Source of the DNA: JBDSKH01 sp035495435
GTDB lineage: Bacteria; Actinomycetota; Actinomycetes; Actinomycetales; Microbacteriaceae
Assembly (NCBI GenBank): GCA_035495435.1
Contig: DATJFV010000002.1
Span: 1-50,576, forward strand
Direction of reading: 5' to 3'
DNA length: 50,576 bases
Every line of letters starts with the position of its first letter. Position 1 is the stretch's first letter. Made by a program: the position numbers and the translations under genes. A model generated the notes under the pieces. That model searched no databases and was not told the DNA's origin. It was given only the letters and a program-made list of their open reading frames with translations. Below, one piece after another: positions 7,563 to 16,802 of this stretch.

Positions 7563-8606
7563 TTACGACGGCACCGGACCGGTCGAGTCGCGCACCAGCA
7601 ACGTGGTGTGCAGGCGCTGCATGTGCGGGCGAGACGAGCTGCCGGCGATCGATTCCACCAGGAACTCGGCGGCGAGCCTGCCCTTGCTCTCGATCGGCTG
7701 ACGGACCGTCGTAAGGGACGGGCGTGACCACTGCGCTTCGGCGAGGTCATCGAAACCCGACACCGAGAGCTCACCCGGCACCGAGACGCCGGCGTCGCGT
7801 GCGGCATCCAGCACGCCGAGGGCGATGATGTCGCTGAACGCCACGATCGCCGTCGGCCTGTTCTCCAGCGCCCACAACTGCTCGAAACCTCGCACGCCGC
7901 CGGCACGCGTGCACGGCACCTCGAGCACCGACATCCCGGGAGAGTCGAGGGTCAGCCCCTTCGAGGCGAGCGCGGACATCGCGCCCTGGATGCGCCGCAG
8001 CACGGGGCCGCGCCAGTTGGCGTAGCCGCCCTCGACTCCTGTCTCGAGCGCCAGAAAGGCGATCCGCCGGTGCCCGAGGGCTAGCAGGTGGCGCACCAGG
8101 GAATCCATCCCCTCACTGTCGTCGATCTCGACCGACGGCACGCCCTCATGGTGCTCGCTGTCGACCAGCACGAAGGGGATGCTGCGCTGACGCAGCGCGC
8201 TCACCTCGCCGCGGTCGTACTCGAGCCCGCTCACGATGAAGCCGTCGACCGCCGCGTAGGGGATGCTCTTGAGCATCGACCCGCGCAGCGGCGGCGCCAA
8301 CAGCAGCGTGAAACCCTCCTGGTTGCAGGTGACGCCGATACCCTGCAGGAACTGGGTGTAGTAGGGGTTCTCGAGCACCTTGTCGAGCTGCTGCGGAAGC
8401 AGCAGACCGAGGCTGTTGGTGCGACGCGTGCGCAGCATTCGCGCCGCCGGATCCTGGGAGTAGCCGAGCTGATTGGCGGTCTCGAGGATGTGGGTGAGTG
8501 TGGCTTCCGAGAGGCGCGAGGGGTCGTTGAAGGCCAGCGACACCGCGGTCTTCGACACCTGTGCCTGATCGGCGACATGCTGCATCGTGACCCGACGGGT
8601 TTTCAT
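7563..8606 (-). CDS. LacI family transcriptional regulator of the maltodextrin locus
   Basis: 347-residue repressor. The N-terminal helix-turn-helix and hinge are visible (MQHVADQAQVSKTAVSLAF, then AARMLRTRRTNSLGLLLP), followed by a periplasmic-binding-protein-like sensor domain ending with SGFDDLAEAQWSRPSLTTVR. The start ATG has GAGGAGG 6 bases upstream and overlaps the stop of the preceding amylase gene by 4 bases (ATGA). As the last gene of the operon it would be made along with the transport and hydrolysis genes and repress them. The likely operators are the palindromes at 14748-14765 and 16803-16820. The inducer is probably a maltooligosaccharide, by context. Confidence 0.93.
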   Translation of the reverse strand: MKTRRVTMQHVADQAQVSKTAVSLAFNDPSRLSEATLTHILETANQLGYSQDPAARMLRTRRTNSLGLLLPQQLDKVLENPYYTQFLQGIGVTCNQEGFTLLLAPPLRGSMLKSIPYAAVDGFIVSGLEYDRGEVSALRQRSIPFVLVDSEHHEGVPSVEIDDSEGMDSLVRHLLALGHRRIAFLALETGVEGGYANWRGPVLRRIQGAMSALASKGLTLDSPGMSVLEVPCTRAGGVRGFEQLWALENRPTAIVAFSDIIALGVLDAARDAGVSVPGELSVSGFDDLAEAQWSRPSLTTVRQPIESKGRLAAEFLVESIAGSSSRPHMQRLHTTLLVRDSTGPVPS

Positions 8607-9916
8607 GCCGAGCCTCCTCTCGCCCATACGACCGTAGCCCGTGCGGGCACCGTGCGATTCTCCAGCTCGACGGGCGCGTCGCCGCGATTGACGACCGTCA
8701 CCACCGTCTCGTCGGGATGCTCGCGCACGACCGCCACCGCATCCGGCCCGATGGCGAGCACCTGCTGCGCCCCGCGTCGCAGCGCCACATGCTCGGCGCG
8801 GCGCGATGTCCACTCGCGGATGCCCTCGAGCAGTCCCGCGTCCCAGACCGATGCGTCCCACGGCATCGTGCCCCGGCATCCGGGGTCGTTCTCGCCGCGC
8901 ATGCCGACCTCGTCGCCGTAGTAGAGCATCGGCGCGCCCTCGCTCGCGAAGAGGAGTGCGTACGCCCGCAGCGCGGCCGCGACATCGTCGTGGTGACGTG
9001 TCAGCACACGTTCGGTGTCGTGACTGCCCAGCAGGTTGAGCATCGCGGGCCGAGCGGGTGCCGGGATGCGATGGCTCAGACGGTTCATGCCCTCGGCGAA
9101 CTCGGGGGCCGAGACCGTGCCGTCGGCCGTGAACCCGAGCACCAGGTCGCGGAGCGTGTAGTTCATGGTGCCGTCGGCGAGGTCGCCCTGCAGCCACTGC
9201 TCGGGCTCGCGCCACTCCTCGGCGACGATGTAGAGGTCCTCCCCCATGCCCTTGACGACCTGACGGAACTCACGCCAGAAGGTGTGGTTGATGAAGTAGG
9301 GCACGTCGAGCCGCCAGCCGTCGATCCCCTGCTCGATCCAGTGGCGGGCAACGGCGAAATGGTGTTCTCGCACCTCGGGGTTGTAGGCGTTCCACTTGGG
9401 CAGGTAGTAGCAGCCCGAGCAGGTGCGGTAGTTGGGCTCGGGATGCGCGACCACGGGAAAACCCTCGACCGAGAACCAGTTCACGTAGCGCGAGTCCTGC
9501 TCGTGCTCGACCACGTCGCGGAAATACGGGTGCCCGTCGCCGCAGTGGTTCAGCACCGCGTCCAGCACCACCCGGATACCGCGCCCGTGAGCCTCGTCGA
9601 GGAACCGCCGGAACACCGTCAGGTCGCCCAGCCGGGAGTCGATCGCGAAGTAGTCCGTCGCGTCGTAGCGGTGGTTGGTGTCGGCCTGGAAGATCGGCGT
9701 GAGATAGAGGGCGTTGGCACCCACCTCGACGATGTGATCGAGATGGGCGATGATGCCGGCCAGATCGCCGCCGAAGAAATTCTCGCGTGTCGGCTCTGCG
9801 CCCCAGGGCTCGACGCCGGGCGGATCGATCGTGGGATCCCCGTTCGCGAAGCGCTCCGGGAAGATCTGGTAGAACACCGCATCGGCGAGCCAGTCGGGGG
9901 TGGTCAGCTCGGGCAT
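8603..9916 (-). CDS. Cytoplasmic GH13 alpha-amylase family enzyme (cyclomaltodextrinase/neopullulanase-like)
   Basis: 437 residues with no signal peptide, so it acts on imported dextrins. The (beta/alpha)8 barrel motifs are intact: region I DAVLNH (119-124), region II GWRLDVPYF with nucleophile Asp204, region III IVAEEW with acid/base Glu233, and region IV LLGSHD with Asp300. The segment ENFFGGDLAGIIAHLDHI resembles neopullulanases and cyclomaltodextrinases, though the N-terminal domain of those enzymes is absent. The ATG overlaps the stop of the preceding permease by one base. Exact bond specificity cannot be read from sequence. Confidence 0.9.
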   Translation of the reverse strand: MPELTTPDWLADAVFYQIFPERFANGDPTIDPPGVEPWGAEPTRENFFGGDLAGIIAHLDHIVEVGANALYLTPIFQADTNHRYDATDYFAIDSRLGDLTVFRRFLDEAHGRGIRVVLDAVLNHCGDGHPYFRDVVEHEQDSRYVNWFSVEGFPVVAHPEPNYRTCSGCYYLPKWNAYNPEVREHHFAVARHWIEQGIDGWRLDVPYFINHTFWREFRQVVKGMGEDLYIVAEEWREPEQWLQGDLADGTMNYTLRDLVLGFTADGTVSAPEFAEGMNRLSHRIPAPARPAMLNLLGSHDTERVLTRHHDDVAAALRAYALLFASEGAPMLYYGDEVGMRGENDPGCRGTMPWDASVWDAGLLEGIREWTSRRAEHVALRRGAQQVLAIGPDAVAVVREHPDETVVTVVNRGDAPVELENRTVPARATVVWARGGSA

Positions 9917-10737
9917 CAATCCTTCAATCCACTCGCCGCGACACCGCGCACGAGGGCGCGTTGGAAGAACATGAACACGATGATGCTCGGGACCGTCGCG
10001 GTGAGGGTCCCGGCCATCAGGTAGTTCCACGAGGTGCCATAGCGCCCCTGGAACGCCGACAGCCCGATCTGGATGGTGCGGAACTGGTCCGTGTTCGTGA
10101 CCAGAAGAGGCCAGAGGAAGTCGTTCCAGGCGAAGAGGAAGCTGAAGATCGCCAGCGTCGCGAAGGCCGGCTTCGACAACGGCACGATGATCCGGAAGAA
10201 CGTGCCCGCCCGGCTGCAGCCGTCGATCCGGGCGGCGTCCTCCAGCTCCAGCGGTATCGAGGAGAAATACTGCCGCAGCAGCACGATGCCGAACACGTCG
10301 GCCAGCCGCGGCACGATCAGTGCGGCGTAGCTGTCGATCCAGCGGAAGGATGCAACGAGCGAATAGGCCGGGATCACCGTCACGAACGTCGGCACCAGCA
10401 GCGCCGCCAGCAGCACCACGAAGATCACGTTCCGCAGCGGGAAGCGCAACCGGGCGAAGGCGTAGGCGGCCAGCCCGTCGAGCACGAGGTGCCCGGCGAC
10501 GATTCCCGCCGCCATCACGATGCTGTTGAGGTAGTACTGGCCGAACGGTGCGGCATCCCATGCCTTGGCGTAGTTCTCCCAGTGCCACGAGGTCGGCAGC
10601 AACGACGTGCTGGTGTAGGTCTCGGCGCGGGACTGCAGGGATGTCGTGAACATCCAGAGGAAGGGCAGAACGACCAGCAGCGATCCTGCGATCAGCACGA
10701 TGTGCCGCCAGCTCTGTGCGAATCGTGCCGGTCTCAT
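9916..10737 (-). CDS. Sugar ABC transporter permease, MalG-like
   Basis: 273-residue inner-membrane permease with six predicted helices and the EAA loop (DAARIDGCSRAGTFFRIIVP) that docks with the ATPase. The start ATG 10737 overlaps the stop of the MalF-like gene by 4 bases (ATGA); the frame extends to 10773, but that would intrude on the upstream gene. It pairs with the MalF-like permease and the lipoprotein encoded just before. No ATPase gene is in the operon, so a shared MsiK-like ATPase is expected elsewhere. Confidence 0.93.
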   Translation of the reverse strand: MRPARFAQSWRHIVLIAGSLLVVLPFLWMFTTSLQSRAETYTSTSLLPTSWHWENYAKAWDAAPFGQYYLNSIVMAAGIVAGHLVLDGLAAYAFARLRFPLRNVIFVVLLAALLVPTFVTVIPAYSLVASFRWIDSYAALIVPRLADVFGIVLLRQYFSSIPLELEDAARIDGCSRAGTFFRIIVPLSKPAFATLAIFSFLFAWNDFLWPLLVTNTDQFRTIQIGLSAFQGRYGTSWNYLMAGTLTATVPSIIVFMFFQRALVRGVAASGLKD

Positions 10738-11675
10738 CGCAGTGCCGATCGTCCGGAGCCCGAGACCCGCCACTGCACCAGGGTGACGCCGAGGACCAGC
10801 GCCAGGGTGACGAAGGCGATCGCGGTGCCGTAGCCGAAGTCGCCGAGGCGGAACGCCTCACGGTAGGTGAGCATCCCGAGAACCTCGGTGCCGCCACGCG
10901 GGCCGCCCTCGGTGAGGACGTAGACGAGGTCGAACGACTGGAAGCTCGTGATCAGGGCCTCGACGACGACGAAGAAGGTCATCGGGGCAAGGAGAGGGAT
11001 GGTGAGGAACCGCAGCCGGGTGGGTGCACCGGCGCCGTCCAGCTGAGCCGCCTCATAGATGCTCTGCGGTAGAGCCTGAAGCGCCGTGAGGTAGAGCACC
11101 GCATTGAAGCCGACGTTCTTCCAGACGGTCAGCAGAGTGAGCGCGCCGAGCGCGAGCCAGCGGTCCTGCAGCCAGTCCGGGCCCGCGATCCCCAGCTGGG
11201 CGAGAACCGCGTTCACGAAGCCGGCGGGGTCGAGCAGGTACTTCCACACGATCGCCGCGGCGACCGACGAGGTCACCGCCGGAAGGAAGTAGATGCTGCG
11301 GTAGATGCCTCGGCCACGGATCGGCGCGTCGAGCAGGAGCGCGACAGCGAGACCGGATGCGACGCTGAGCACGCAGACACCGACGGCGTACACGGCGGTG
11401 ACGAGGAGCGAGTTCCAGAACTCCGGATCCTGGGCGAGCCGGACGTAGTTGTCGATCCCGATGAACTCCTTCACCGGGTCGAAGCCGTTCCACGAGGTGA
11501 GGCTGATCTGACCCGCGGCGACGATCGGGTACATCACGAACAGCCCGATGACTACCAGTGCGGGCAGCAGGAAGATCGCCGCGGTGACGACTTCCTCCCG
11601 CGAGTATCGAGCGCGCGTGGGTTCGCCCCGGCCGCGGGTGCGGCCGGGGCGAACCCCTGAAGAGAGTGACGTCAC
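10734..11675 (-). CDS. Sugar ABC transporter permease, MalF-like
   Basis: 313 residues, first permease of the pair. After a charged N-terminus (about 30 residues) there are six predicted membrane helices starting at VTAAIFLLPALVVIGLF. The EAA loop is YEAAQLDGAGAPTRLRFLTI. GTG 11675 is used as start, 1 base after the stop of the solute-binding protein gene, with AAGG nearby inside that gene. Overlap and tight spacing show a single transcript with its neighbours. Confidence 0.93.
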   Translation of the reverse strand: MTSLSSGVRPGRTRGRGEPTRARYSREEVVTAAIFLLPALVVIGLFVMYPIVAAGQISLTSWNGFDPVKEFIGIDNYVRLAQDPEFWNSLLVTAVYAVGVCVLSVASGLAVALLLDAPIRGRGIYRSIYFLPAVTSSVAAAIVWKYLLDPAGFVNAVLAQLGIAGPDWLQDRWLALGALTLLTVWKNVGFNAVLYLTALQALPQSIYEAAQLDGAGAPTRLRFLTIPLLAPMTFFVVVEALITSFQSFDLVYVLTEGGPRGGTEVLGMLTYREAFRLGDFGYGTAIAFVTLALVLGVTLVQWRVSGSGRSALR

Positions 11676-11676
11676 G

Positions 11677-12948
11677 TCAGCCTTGCGCGATGACGTCGTT
11701 CACGGCCTTCTCGGCCGCATCCAGGGCGTCCTGCGCGCTGGACTCGCCCGCCAGAGCCTTCTCGATCGCCTGTGCGAAGGCGAAGGAGATCTTCGGATAC
11801 AGCGGCGTGTTCGGACGAGCGTGGACGTCGGCCATCTGCTCCACGTACGGGCGCAGGCGCGGCTGGTTCTCATCCACCCAGTTCAGGTAGTCCGCACCAC
11901 TCGCCACCGAGTTCGTCACCGGCAGCATGCCGGTCGTCTCGCTCCAGCTCGTGACCTGCTCGGGCTCCAGGAACCACGACAGGAAGTCGGCCGCGGCCGT
12001 CACCTTGGCGTCGTCGTTGGAGAACACCATCGCCTGCTCGCCACCGAGGTTCGTCGCCGCGACGCCATCGGCGGGGTGCGGCACCTTCGCGACATCGAAC
12101 TCGAACGGCGGGTCGGGAGCCCAGATTCCAACCATCCAGGAGCCCTCCTGCGCAGACCCGCCCTGACCCTTCTCGAACTCGCCCCACTTGGCGTACGGGC
12201 TGACACCAGAGTTGATGAGCTCGAGCCAGAAGTCCAGCGCCTTCTTGCCCTCGGGGGTGTTGAACGCAGCGGCCGAGTTGTCCGGGGTGAGGAACTCACC
12301 GCCGGCCTGCCAGAGGTTCACCTGAAAGTTCCAGGTCAGGCCCTCGCCGTTGTCGCCCGCCTGGGTGAACAGGTCGTAGCCCGGCTTCCCGGTCTTGGCG
12401 AGGATGGTCTTGCCATCGGCGAGGAGCTCATCCCACGTGGTGGGCGGCGAGTCGGGATCGAGTCCCGCATCCTCGAAGACTGTCCGGTTGTACATGTAGG
12501 CCAGGTTGTTCGCCGAGACCGGCACCGACACCTGCTTGCCGTCGATGGTTCCGTAGGAGGTCAGAGCCGGGTTGATGTCCGAGAGGACGTCATCCGAGAT
12601 CTTCCCCTTCAGGTCGGCCAGCGTGCCGATCTCGTTGATCTGCGGCACCCAGATCAGGTCGCCGATCGCGATGTCGGGCAGTGTGTCGGAGGTGGCCGAG
12701 GCCCGCAGCTTCGTGAGGAAGTCCGCATTGGGCACGTTCGAAACGTTGATCTTCACGTCCGTGTGGTCAGCGTTGTACTGATCCGCCATCGCATCGAAGG
12801 TGTCGGCGTTGGTGCCGTCCCAGTAGTGCCAGACGGTGACCTCGACCGGTCCGCCGCTGTCGCCTCCGCCACCGGAGGCGGCGCAGCCCGTCAGGGCGAT
12901 AGCTGCCGCGACGCCGACGACGGCGAGGCGGATGGGTGTACGTAGCAT
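11677..12948 (-). CDS. Extracellular sugar-binding lipoprotein (MalE-like)
   Basis: 423 residues. The N-terminus is a lipoprotein signal peptide with lipobox LTGC (Cys about 22), followed by a Gly/Ser linker. The rest is a family 1 solute-binding protein (VTVWHYWDGTNADTFDAMAD). It should capture maltooligosaccharides outside the membrane and deliver them to the two permeases. GGAG lies about 7 bases before the ATG. The alpha-glucosidase gene ends 26 bases upstream, with no clear promoter in between. Confidence 0.93.
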   Translation of the reverse strand: MLRTPIRLAVVGVAAAIALTGCAASGGGGDSGGPVEVTVWHYWDGTNADTFDAMADQYNADHTDVKINVSNVPNADFLTKLRASATSDTLPDIAIGDLIWVPQINEIGTLADLKGKISDDVLSDINPALTSYGTIDGKQVSVPVSANNLAYMYNRTVFEDAGLDPDSPPTTWDELLADGKTILAKTGKPGYDLFTQAGDNGEGLTWNFQVNLWQAGGEFLTPDNSAAAFNTPEGKKALDFWLELINSGVSPYAKWGEFEKGQGGSAQEGSWMVGIWAPDPPFEFDVAKVPHPADGVAATNLGGEQAMVFSNDDAKVTAAADFLSWFLEPEQVTSWSETTGMLPVTNSVASGADYLNWVDENQPRLRPYVEQMADVHARPNTPLYPKISFAFAQAIEKALAGESSAQDALDAAEKAVNDVIAQG

Positions 12949-12974
12949 CGTTGCTCCTTGTTGTGATTGTGGCC

Positions 12975-14705
12975 TCAGACGACCGTGGATTCCAGTTGCG
13001 GGGTAGGCGAGTCCGTGGGGAGCTCGTGTACCGATCCGGCCTCGACCGCGAGGACGCGATCGAGCACCAGCCAGACGGCACTGTCACCGTCGACGACCCG
13101 CGAGGCGTCGGCGGAGGGCTGGGTGGAGACGACGAGATCGCCGCTCCACAGTTCGGGGATCGGGAACGGCTCGGTCCCGAAGTTCACGATGCAGACTCCG
13201 GATCCGCGCTGCAGCGCGAGCACATCGTCGCGTCCCGTGGGCAGCCAAGTCACCAGCGAGTCGCCGCCGAAGACGGTGCGTCGGGCCGCGGTCAGCCTGC
13301 GGTAGAGCGCGAGTACGGAATCCGCCGATCGGTCCTGGAGATCGACCGCCCAGGAGCCGAAATCGGCGGGCTGGGGCAGCCAGGGCGCGGCGCTGACCGG
13401 CTCCGTGCTGAAGCCGAAGGTCGGCGCATTCGAGGTCCATGGCAACGGGATGCGACAGCCGTCGCGACCGAGTTCCGCGCCTGCGGAGCGCACCCAGATC
13501 GGGTCCTGTCGCGCCGCATCCGGCAGATCGAACACCTCGGGAAGCCCGAGCTCCTCTCCCTGGTAGAGGAATACGGCGCCCGGCAAGGAGAGCTGCAGCG
13601 CCGCGGCCGCACGCGCCCGCCGCACGCCTGTCGCCATGTCGACCTCGCCGCGTCGGCGCGCTGCCGCGATCATGTCGCTCGGGTCGGGGCGCTCGAGCAG
13701 CTGGTCCTGGCCGTAGCGCGTCACGGTGCGGTGAACATCGTGGTTGGAGAGGGTCCATGCCGGCGCATCGTCCGCCTGCCGCAGCGCCTGGATGATCGCC
13801 GCCTGCATCCGCTCGGCGTTCCACGGCTGGACCAGGAGGTCGAAAGTGAACGCCTGGTGCAGTTCGCCCGGAGCGACGTAACGGCGCAGGGATTCGTTGT
13901 CTGCGACCCAGATCTCCCCGACGAAATATCGCGGGGGGTCGTAGTCATCTCCGATCGCGCGCCACCTGCGGTAGATGTCGTGCACCTCGGGCTGGTCCCA
14001 CATGGCGGCGTTATGACCGCCCGTGCCGTCGTCGGCCCCGGGCCAGTCCGCCAGCTCCGCGCTCTTGAACAGACCGTGCGCGACATCGATCCGGAAGCCG
14101 TCGATTCCCAGATCGAACCAGTGCCGCAGGACGCTGTCGAACATCTCGGCGACCTCGGGGTTGCGCCAGTCGAAGTCGGGTTGGGCCGAATCGAACGCGT
14201 GGAAATACCACTGTTCCGGCACTCCCCGATCGTCGGTGACCCGCGTCCACGCAGGCCCCCCGAAGACGCTCTGCCAGTTGTTGGGGGGCAGGTAACCGTG
14301 GGTCCCGCGTCCGTCGCGGAAGATGAATCGCGCGCGCTCTGGGCTGCCGGGCTCGGCGCGCAGCGCCTCCTGGAACCAGCTGTGCTCACTCGAGCAGTGG
14401 TTGGCGACCATGTCCATCAGCACCCGCAGCCCCGACGCGTGCGCCTCATCGACGAACGCCGTCAACTCCTCCAGGGTGCCGTAGCTCGGATCGGGCCGGA
14501 AGTAGTCGGCGATGTCGTACCTGTGATCGCGCTGCGGCGAGAGGTAGCAGGGGTTCAGCCAGATCGCGTCGACGCCCAGTGCACGGAGGTAGCCCAGTCG
14601 CGAGCGCAGCCCGGCGATATCGCCGATGCCGTCACCGTCGCCGTCTGCGAAAGACCGCAGATACAGCTGGTAGACGGTTGCGTCATGCCACCAGGAGTCG
14701 TGCAC
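12975..14705 (-). CDS. Cytoplasmic GH13 alpha-glucosidase (oligo-alpha-glucosidase type)
   Basis: 576 residues. The N-terminus (WWHDATVYQLYLRSFADGDG) is typical of alpha-glucosidases and oligo-1,6-glucosidases of GH13. Catalytic residues are Asp207 in GFRIDVAH, Glu264 in FVGEIW and Asp323 in SNHD; region I is DMVANH. No signal peptide is present. It is the first gene of the operon, with GTG as start and GAGAGGA 6 bases before it. It should release glucose from imported maltodextrins. The promoter upstream overlaps an 18-bp palindrome. Confidence 0.93.
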   Translation of the reverse strand: MHDSWWHDATVYQLYLRSFADGDGDGIGDIAGLRSRLGYLRALGVDAIWLNPCYLSPQRDHRYDIADYFRPDPSYGTLEELTAFVDEAHASGLRVLMDMVANHCSSEHSWFQEALRAEPGSPERARFIFRDGRGTHGYLPPNNWQSVFGGPAWTRVTDDRGVPEQWYFHAFDSAQPDFDWRNPEVAEMFDSVLRHWFDLGIDGFRIDVAHGLFKSAELADWPGADDGTGGHNAAMWDQPEVHDIYRRWRAIGDDYDPPRYFVGEIWVADNESLRRYVAPGELHQAFTFDLLVQPWNAERMQAAIIQALRQADDAPAWTLSNHDVHRTVTRYGQDQLLERPDPSDMIAAARRRGEVDMATGVRRARAAAALQLSLPGAVFLYQGEELGLPEVFDLPDAARQDPIWVRSAGAELGRDGCRIPLPWTSNAPTFGFSTEPVSAAPWLPQPADFGSWAVDLQDRSADSVLALYRRLTAARRTVFGGDSLVTWLPTGRDDVLALQRGSGVCIVNFGTEPFPIPELWSGDLVVSTQPSADASRVVDGDSAVWLVLDRVLAVEAGSVHELPTDSPTPQLESTVV

Positions 14706-14747
14706 CGATCGTCCTCTCTGTGCCGAAGCACGCCTCGTTTACGCGGA

Positions 14748-14765
14748 TAGTGTATCGATACACTA
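14748..14765. promoter_or_regulatory. LacI-type operator (perfect 18-bp palindrome)
   Basis: TAGTGTATCGATACACTA is a perfect palindrome centred on CG, the hallmark of LacI/GalR operators. It covers the likely -10 box of the alpha-glucosidase operon promoter, so bound repressor would block RNA polymerase. The local LacI-type gene is the natural partner. Confidence 0.8.
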
Positions 14766-14789
14766 ACCAGAGCTTCCGGTCGAATGCAA
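14760..14789 (-). promoter_or_regulatory. Promoter of the maltodextrin operon
   Basis: Reading leftwards: -35 TTGCAT (14784-14789), an 18-base spacer, and -10 TAGTGT (14760-14765). The -10 is the first third of the operator palindrome. The start codon lies about 55 bases further on. Confidence 0.6.
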
Positions 14790-14792
14790 GAG

Positions 14793-14820
14793 GTGCCCGG
14801 CCCCCTCAGAGGCCGGGCAC
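14793..14820 (-). terminator. Terminator hairpin after the secreted GH13 gene
   Basis: A perfect 10-bp GC-rich stem (GTGCCCGGCC / GGCCGGGCAC) with an 8-base loop lies 55 bases after the stop of the secreted enzyme gene. Only a weak T run follows. It insulates that gene from the downstream operon promoter. Confidence 0.7.
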
Positions 14821-14874
14821 CCGGATCCGGCGACACCACGGGAGTGCGTGCGGCCGTGCCGCCGGAGCCCTGCG

Positions 14875-16746
14875 CTAGAACGACGGATAGATATCGATCA
14901 CGTCGCCCCCGGTACCGGTGTAGTTCGACCCCGTCGACCACGTCGAGTCGTTGATCAGCGGTTTGAACTCGAATGTCGTGCCGTCCGGAATCCGCTCGAG
15001 CTCGAACTCCCACACGTCGCTGCCGACGTTTCGGGCACCCCGCCCCGCCGACCAGCTGAACGGATAGGTGTCACCCCGGAGGGTGATCGAGTTCCCGAAT
15101 CCGACGTTGTAGTGCACGCGGATCTTGGTGATATTGCGAGCCGGCGGGGTGTAGCTCGAAACCGGGCTCCCCGGCGCGTAGATCGCGGTGTCGTGCTCGC
15201 CGAGAGTCACCGTGATCTGCTTCCCCGTCACACCGCCCGATGCCACAGTCACGGTCTGGGAGGTGTTCATCAGGTTGGTGAGCACCGTGCCCACGCTGAT
15301 GCTGCTCTCCGACCGCAGCGGGATCGTGCGGGTCTGGTTCGACCAGGAGTTGCTCGAGAGCGTGATGGTCTCTGCCCCGGTGCTGTCGACGCGGCGCGAG
15401 AAGCCGTACACGTTGGTGTCGGACCACATCTCGCGCTGGGTTCCGATCTGCAGCGCCGGGTAGGCGGCACGCAGTGCCGTCAGACGCTGGATGTGCTTGT
15501 AGATCGTCGCCGTCTCATCGAACGAGGTCATGTCCTTGCGGTTGTCCTTGTTCGCGATCGGCACCTCGGATGCGTTGCCGTTGCCATTGTCGGCCTGTTC
15601 CGTGCCGTAGTAGATCACCGGGATGCCCCGCGTCGACATCATGAACGACAGCGCCGAGCGCAGACGCTGATAGTTGTCATCGGCCCAGGTCAGGAAGCGC
15701 GCGCGGTCGTGGTTGTCGATGAAGGTCTCGAGCCGGTTCGCGTTCGCGTACTTGTAGTCCTGATCGAACAGGTCGCCCAGGGCGTTCATGTCGGTGTCGG
15801 CCGAGAACGCCTGCCGGACCGTGAAGAAGTACGGGAAGTCGAGCTCACCCCACTGGTAGTCCTGGTATTCCGAGACGTAGTCGACATCGCCGACGAAGAC
15901 CTCCCCGAACGTGGGCACCCCCATGGCGTCCTCGAAATCGCCCAGCCAGCTCTTCGGAATCGACCGGGCCGCGTCGACGCGGATGCCGTCGAAGCCCATG
16001 TCCACCCAGTCCTTGTAGGTATCGATCAGGTAGTTCGAGACCGTCGAGTTCGACTGGTTGAGGTCATCGAGCCCACCCAGATCGCACTGCTCGATCTGGG
16101 TCTGCGTCTCCGATCCGTTGAAGAGGCAGTCGCCGTTGTGGTGGAAGTACGACGAGGAGCCGTCGAGCGGGCTGGCCGGCTTGTAGGTCGACGGCGAATA
16201 CGTCGTGGCCGTGCCGTTGAGGTAGTCGGCGGTGTGATTCGGGACCACATCCAGGATCATCTTCAGACCCAGGCCGTGGGCGGTGTCGATGAGCGTCTGC
16301 AGTTCCGTGCTGTCGCCGAAGTGCTCATTGGGTGTGGCGAAGTCGTTCGTGAAGTAGCCGTGGTAGCTGGCCTCGTTGCCGTCACGCGACAGGGGCTCCT
16401 GGTGCGAGACCGGCGAGATCCAGACGGCGGTGACGCCGAGGTCGGCGATGTAGTCGAGCTTCTCGGTCAGGCCGGCCCAGTCGCCGCCGTGATAGAAGCC
16501 GAGGTCGCTCGGATCGTATTCGCCGTGGCCGGAGTCGTTGTTGGTGTCGTCGCCGTCGTAGAAGCGGTCGACGAGCACCTGGTAGATGACGTCACCCTCA
16601 GCGAGGGGGCCGGGCGACACCGGCGGATCGGCTTGCGCCGCTCCTACCCCGGTGAGAGCGGTTCCGGCGAGGGCCAGTGCCGCGCCTGCGCCCAGAAGCA
16701 GGCGACGGCGTCGATAGGTGTGATTGTTGTGTGTGCGGGTAGGCAT
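14875..16746 (-). CDS. Secreted GH13 alpha-amylase/CGTase-like enzyme
   Basis: 623 residues. The N-terminus has RRRRLLLGAG followed by a hydrophobic core and a likely cleavage after AAQA (about residue 39), so a Tat-type export signal is possible. Catalytic residues are Asp258 (GIRVDAAR), Glu282 (FGEVF) and Asp347 (FIDNHD); region I is DVVPNH (166-171). These motifs resemble GH13 subfamily 2 (CGTase, maltogenic amylase). A C-terminal domain from about residue 535 may bind starch, but I cannot assign it. ATG 16746 is chosen because the signal peptide follows; the frame continues to 16842 across a promoter-like region. It feeds dextrins to the import operon next to it. Confidence 0.9.
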   Translation of the reverse strand: MPTRTHNNHTYRRRRLLLGAGAALALAGTALTGVGAAQADPPVSPGPLAEGDVIYQVLVDRFYDGDDTNNDSGHGEYDPSDLGFYHGGDWAGLTEKLDYIADLGVTAVWISPVSHQEPLSRDGNEASYHGYFTNDFATPNEHFGDSTELQTLIDTAHGLGLKMILDVVPNHTADYLNGTATTYSPSTYKPASPLDGSSSYFHHNGDCLFNGSETQTQIEQCDLGGLDDLNQSNSTVSNYLIDTYKDWVDMGFDGIRVDAARSIPKSWLGDFEDAMGVPTFGEVFVGDVDYVSEYQDYQWGELDFPYFFTVRQAFSADTDMNALGDLFDQDYKYANANRLETFIDNHDRARFLTWADDNYQRLRSALSFMMSTRGIPVIYYGTEQADNGNGNASEVPIANKDNRKDMTSFDETATIYKHIQRLTALRAAYPALQIGTQREMWSDTNVYGFSRRVDSTGAETITLSSNSWSNQTRTIPLRSESSISVGTVLTNLMNTSQTVTVASGGVTGKQITVTLGEHDTAIYAPGSPVSSYTPPARNITKIRVHYNVGFGNSITLRGDTYPFSWSAGRGARNVGSDVWEFELERIPDGTTFEFKPLINDSTWSTGSNYTGTGGDVIDIYPSF

Positions 16747-16802
16747 GGAGAGACCTTCGGACTTTCCGTGTCGTGGTGCACCGGCCGCATCTGTGCACCG
16801 TT

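Noticed and set aside
14748..14820. Palindrome plus hairpin as ends of a mobile element
   Set aside because: The palindrome overlaps a good promoter beside LacI-controlled genes, and the hairpin fits a terminator. No transposase or target duplication is seen.
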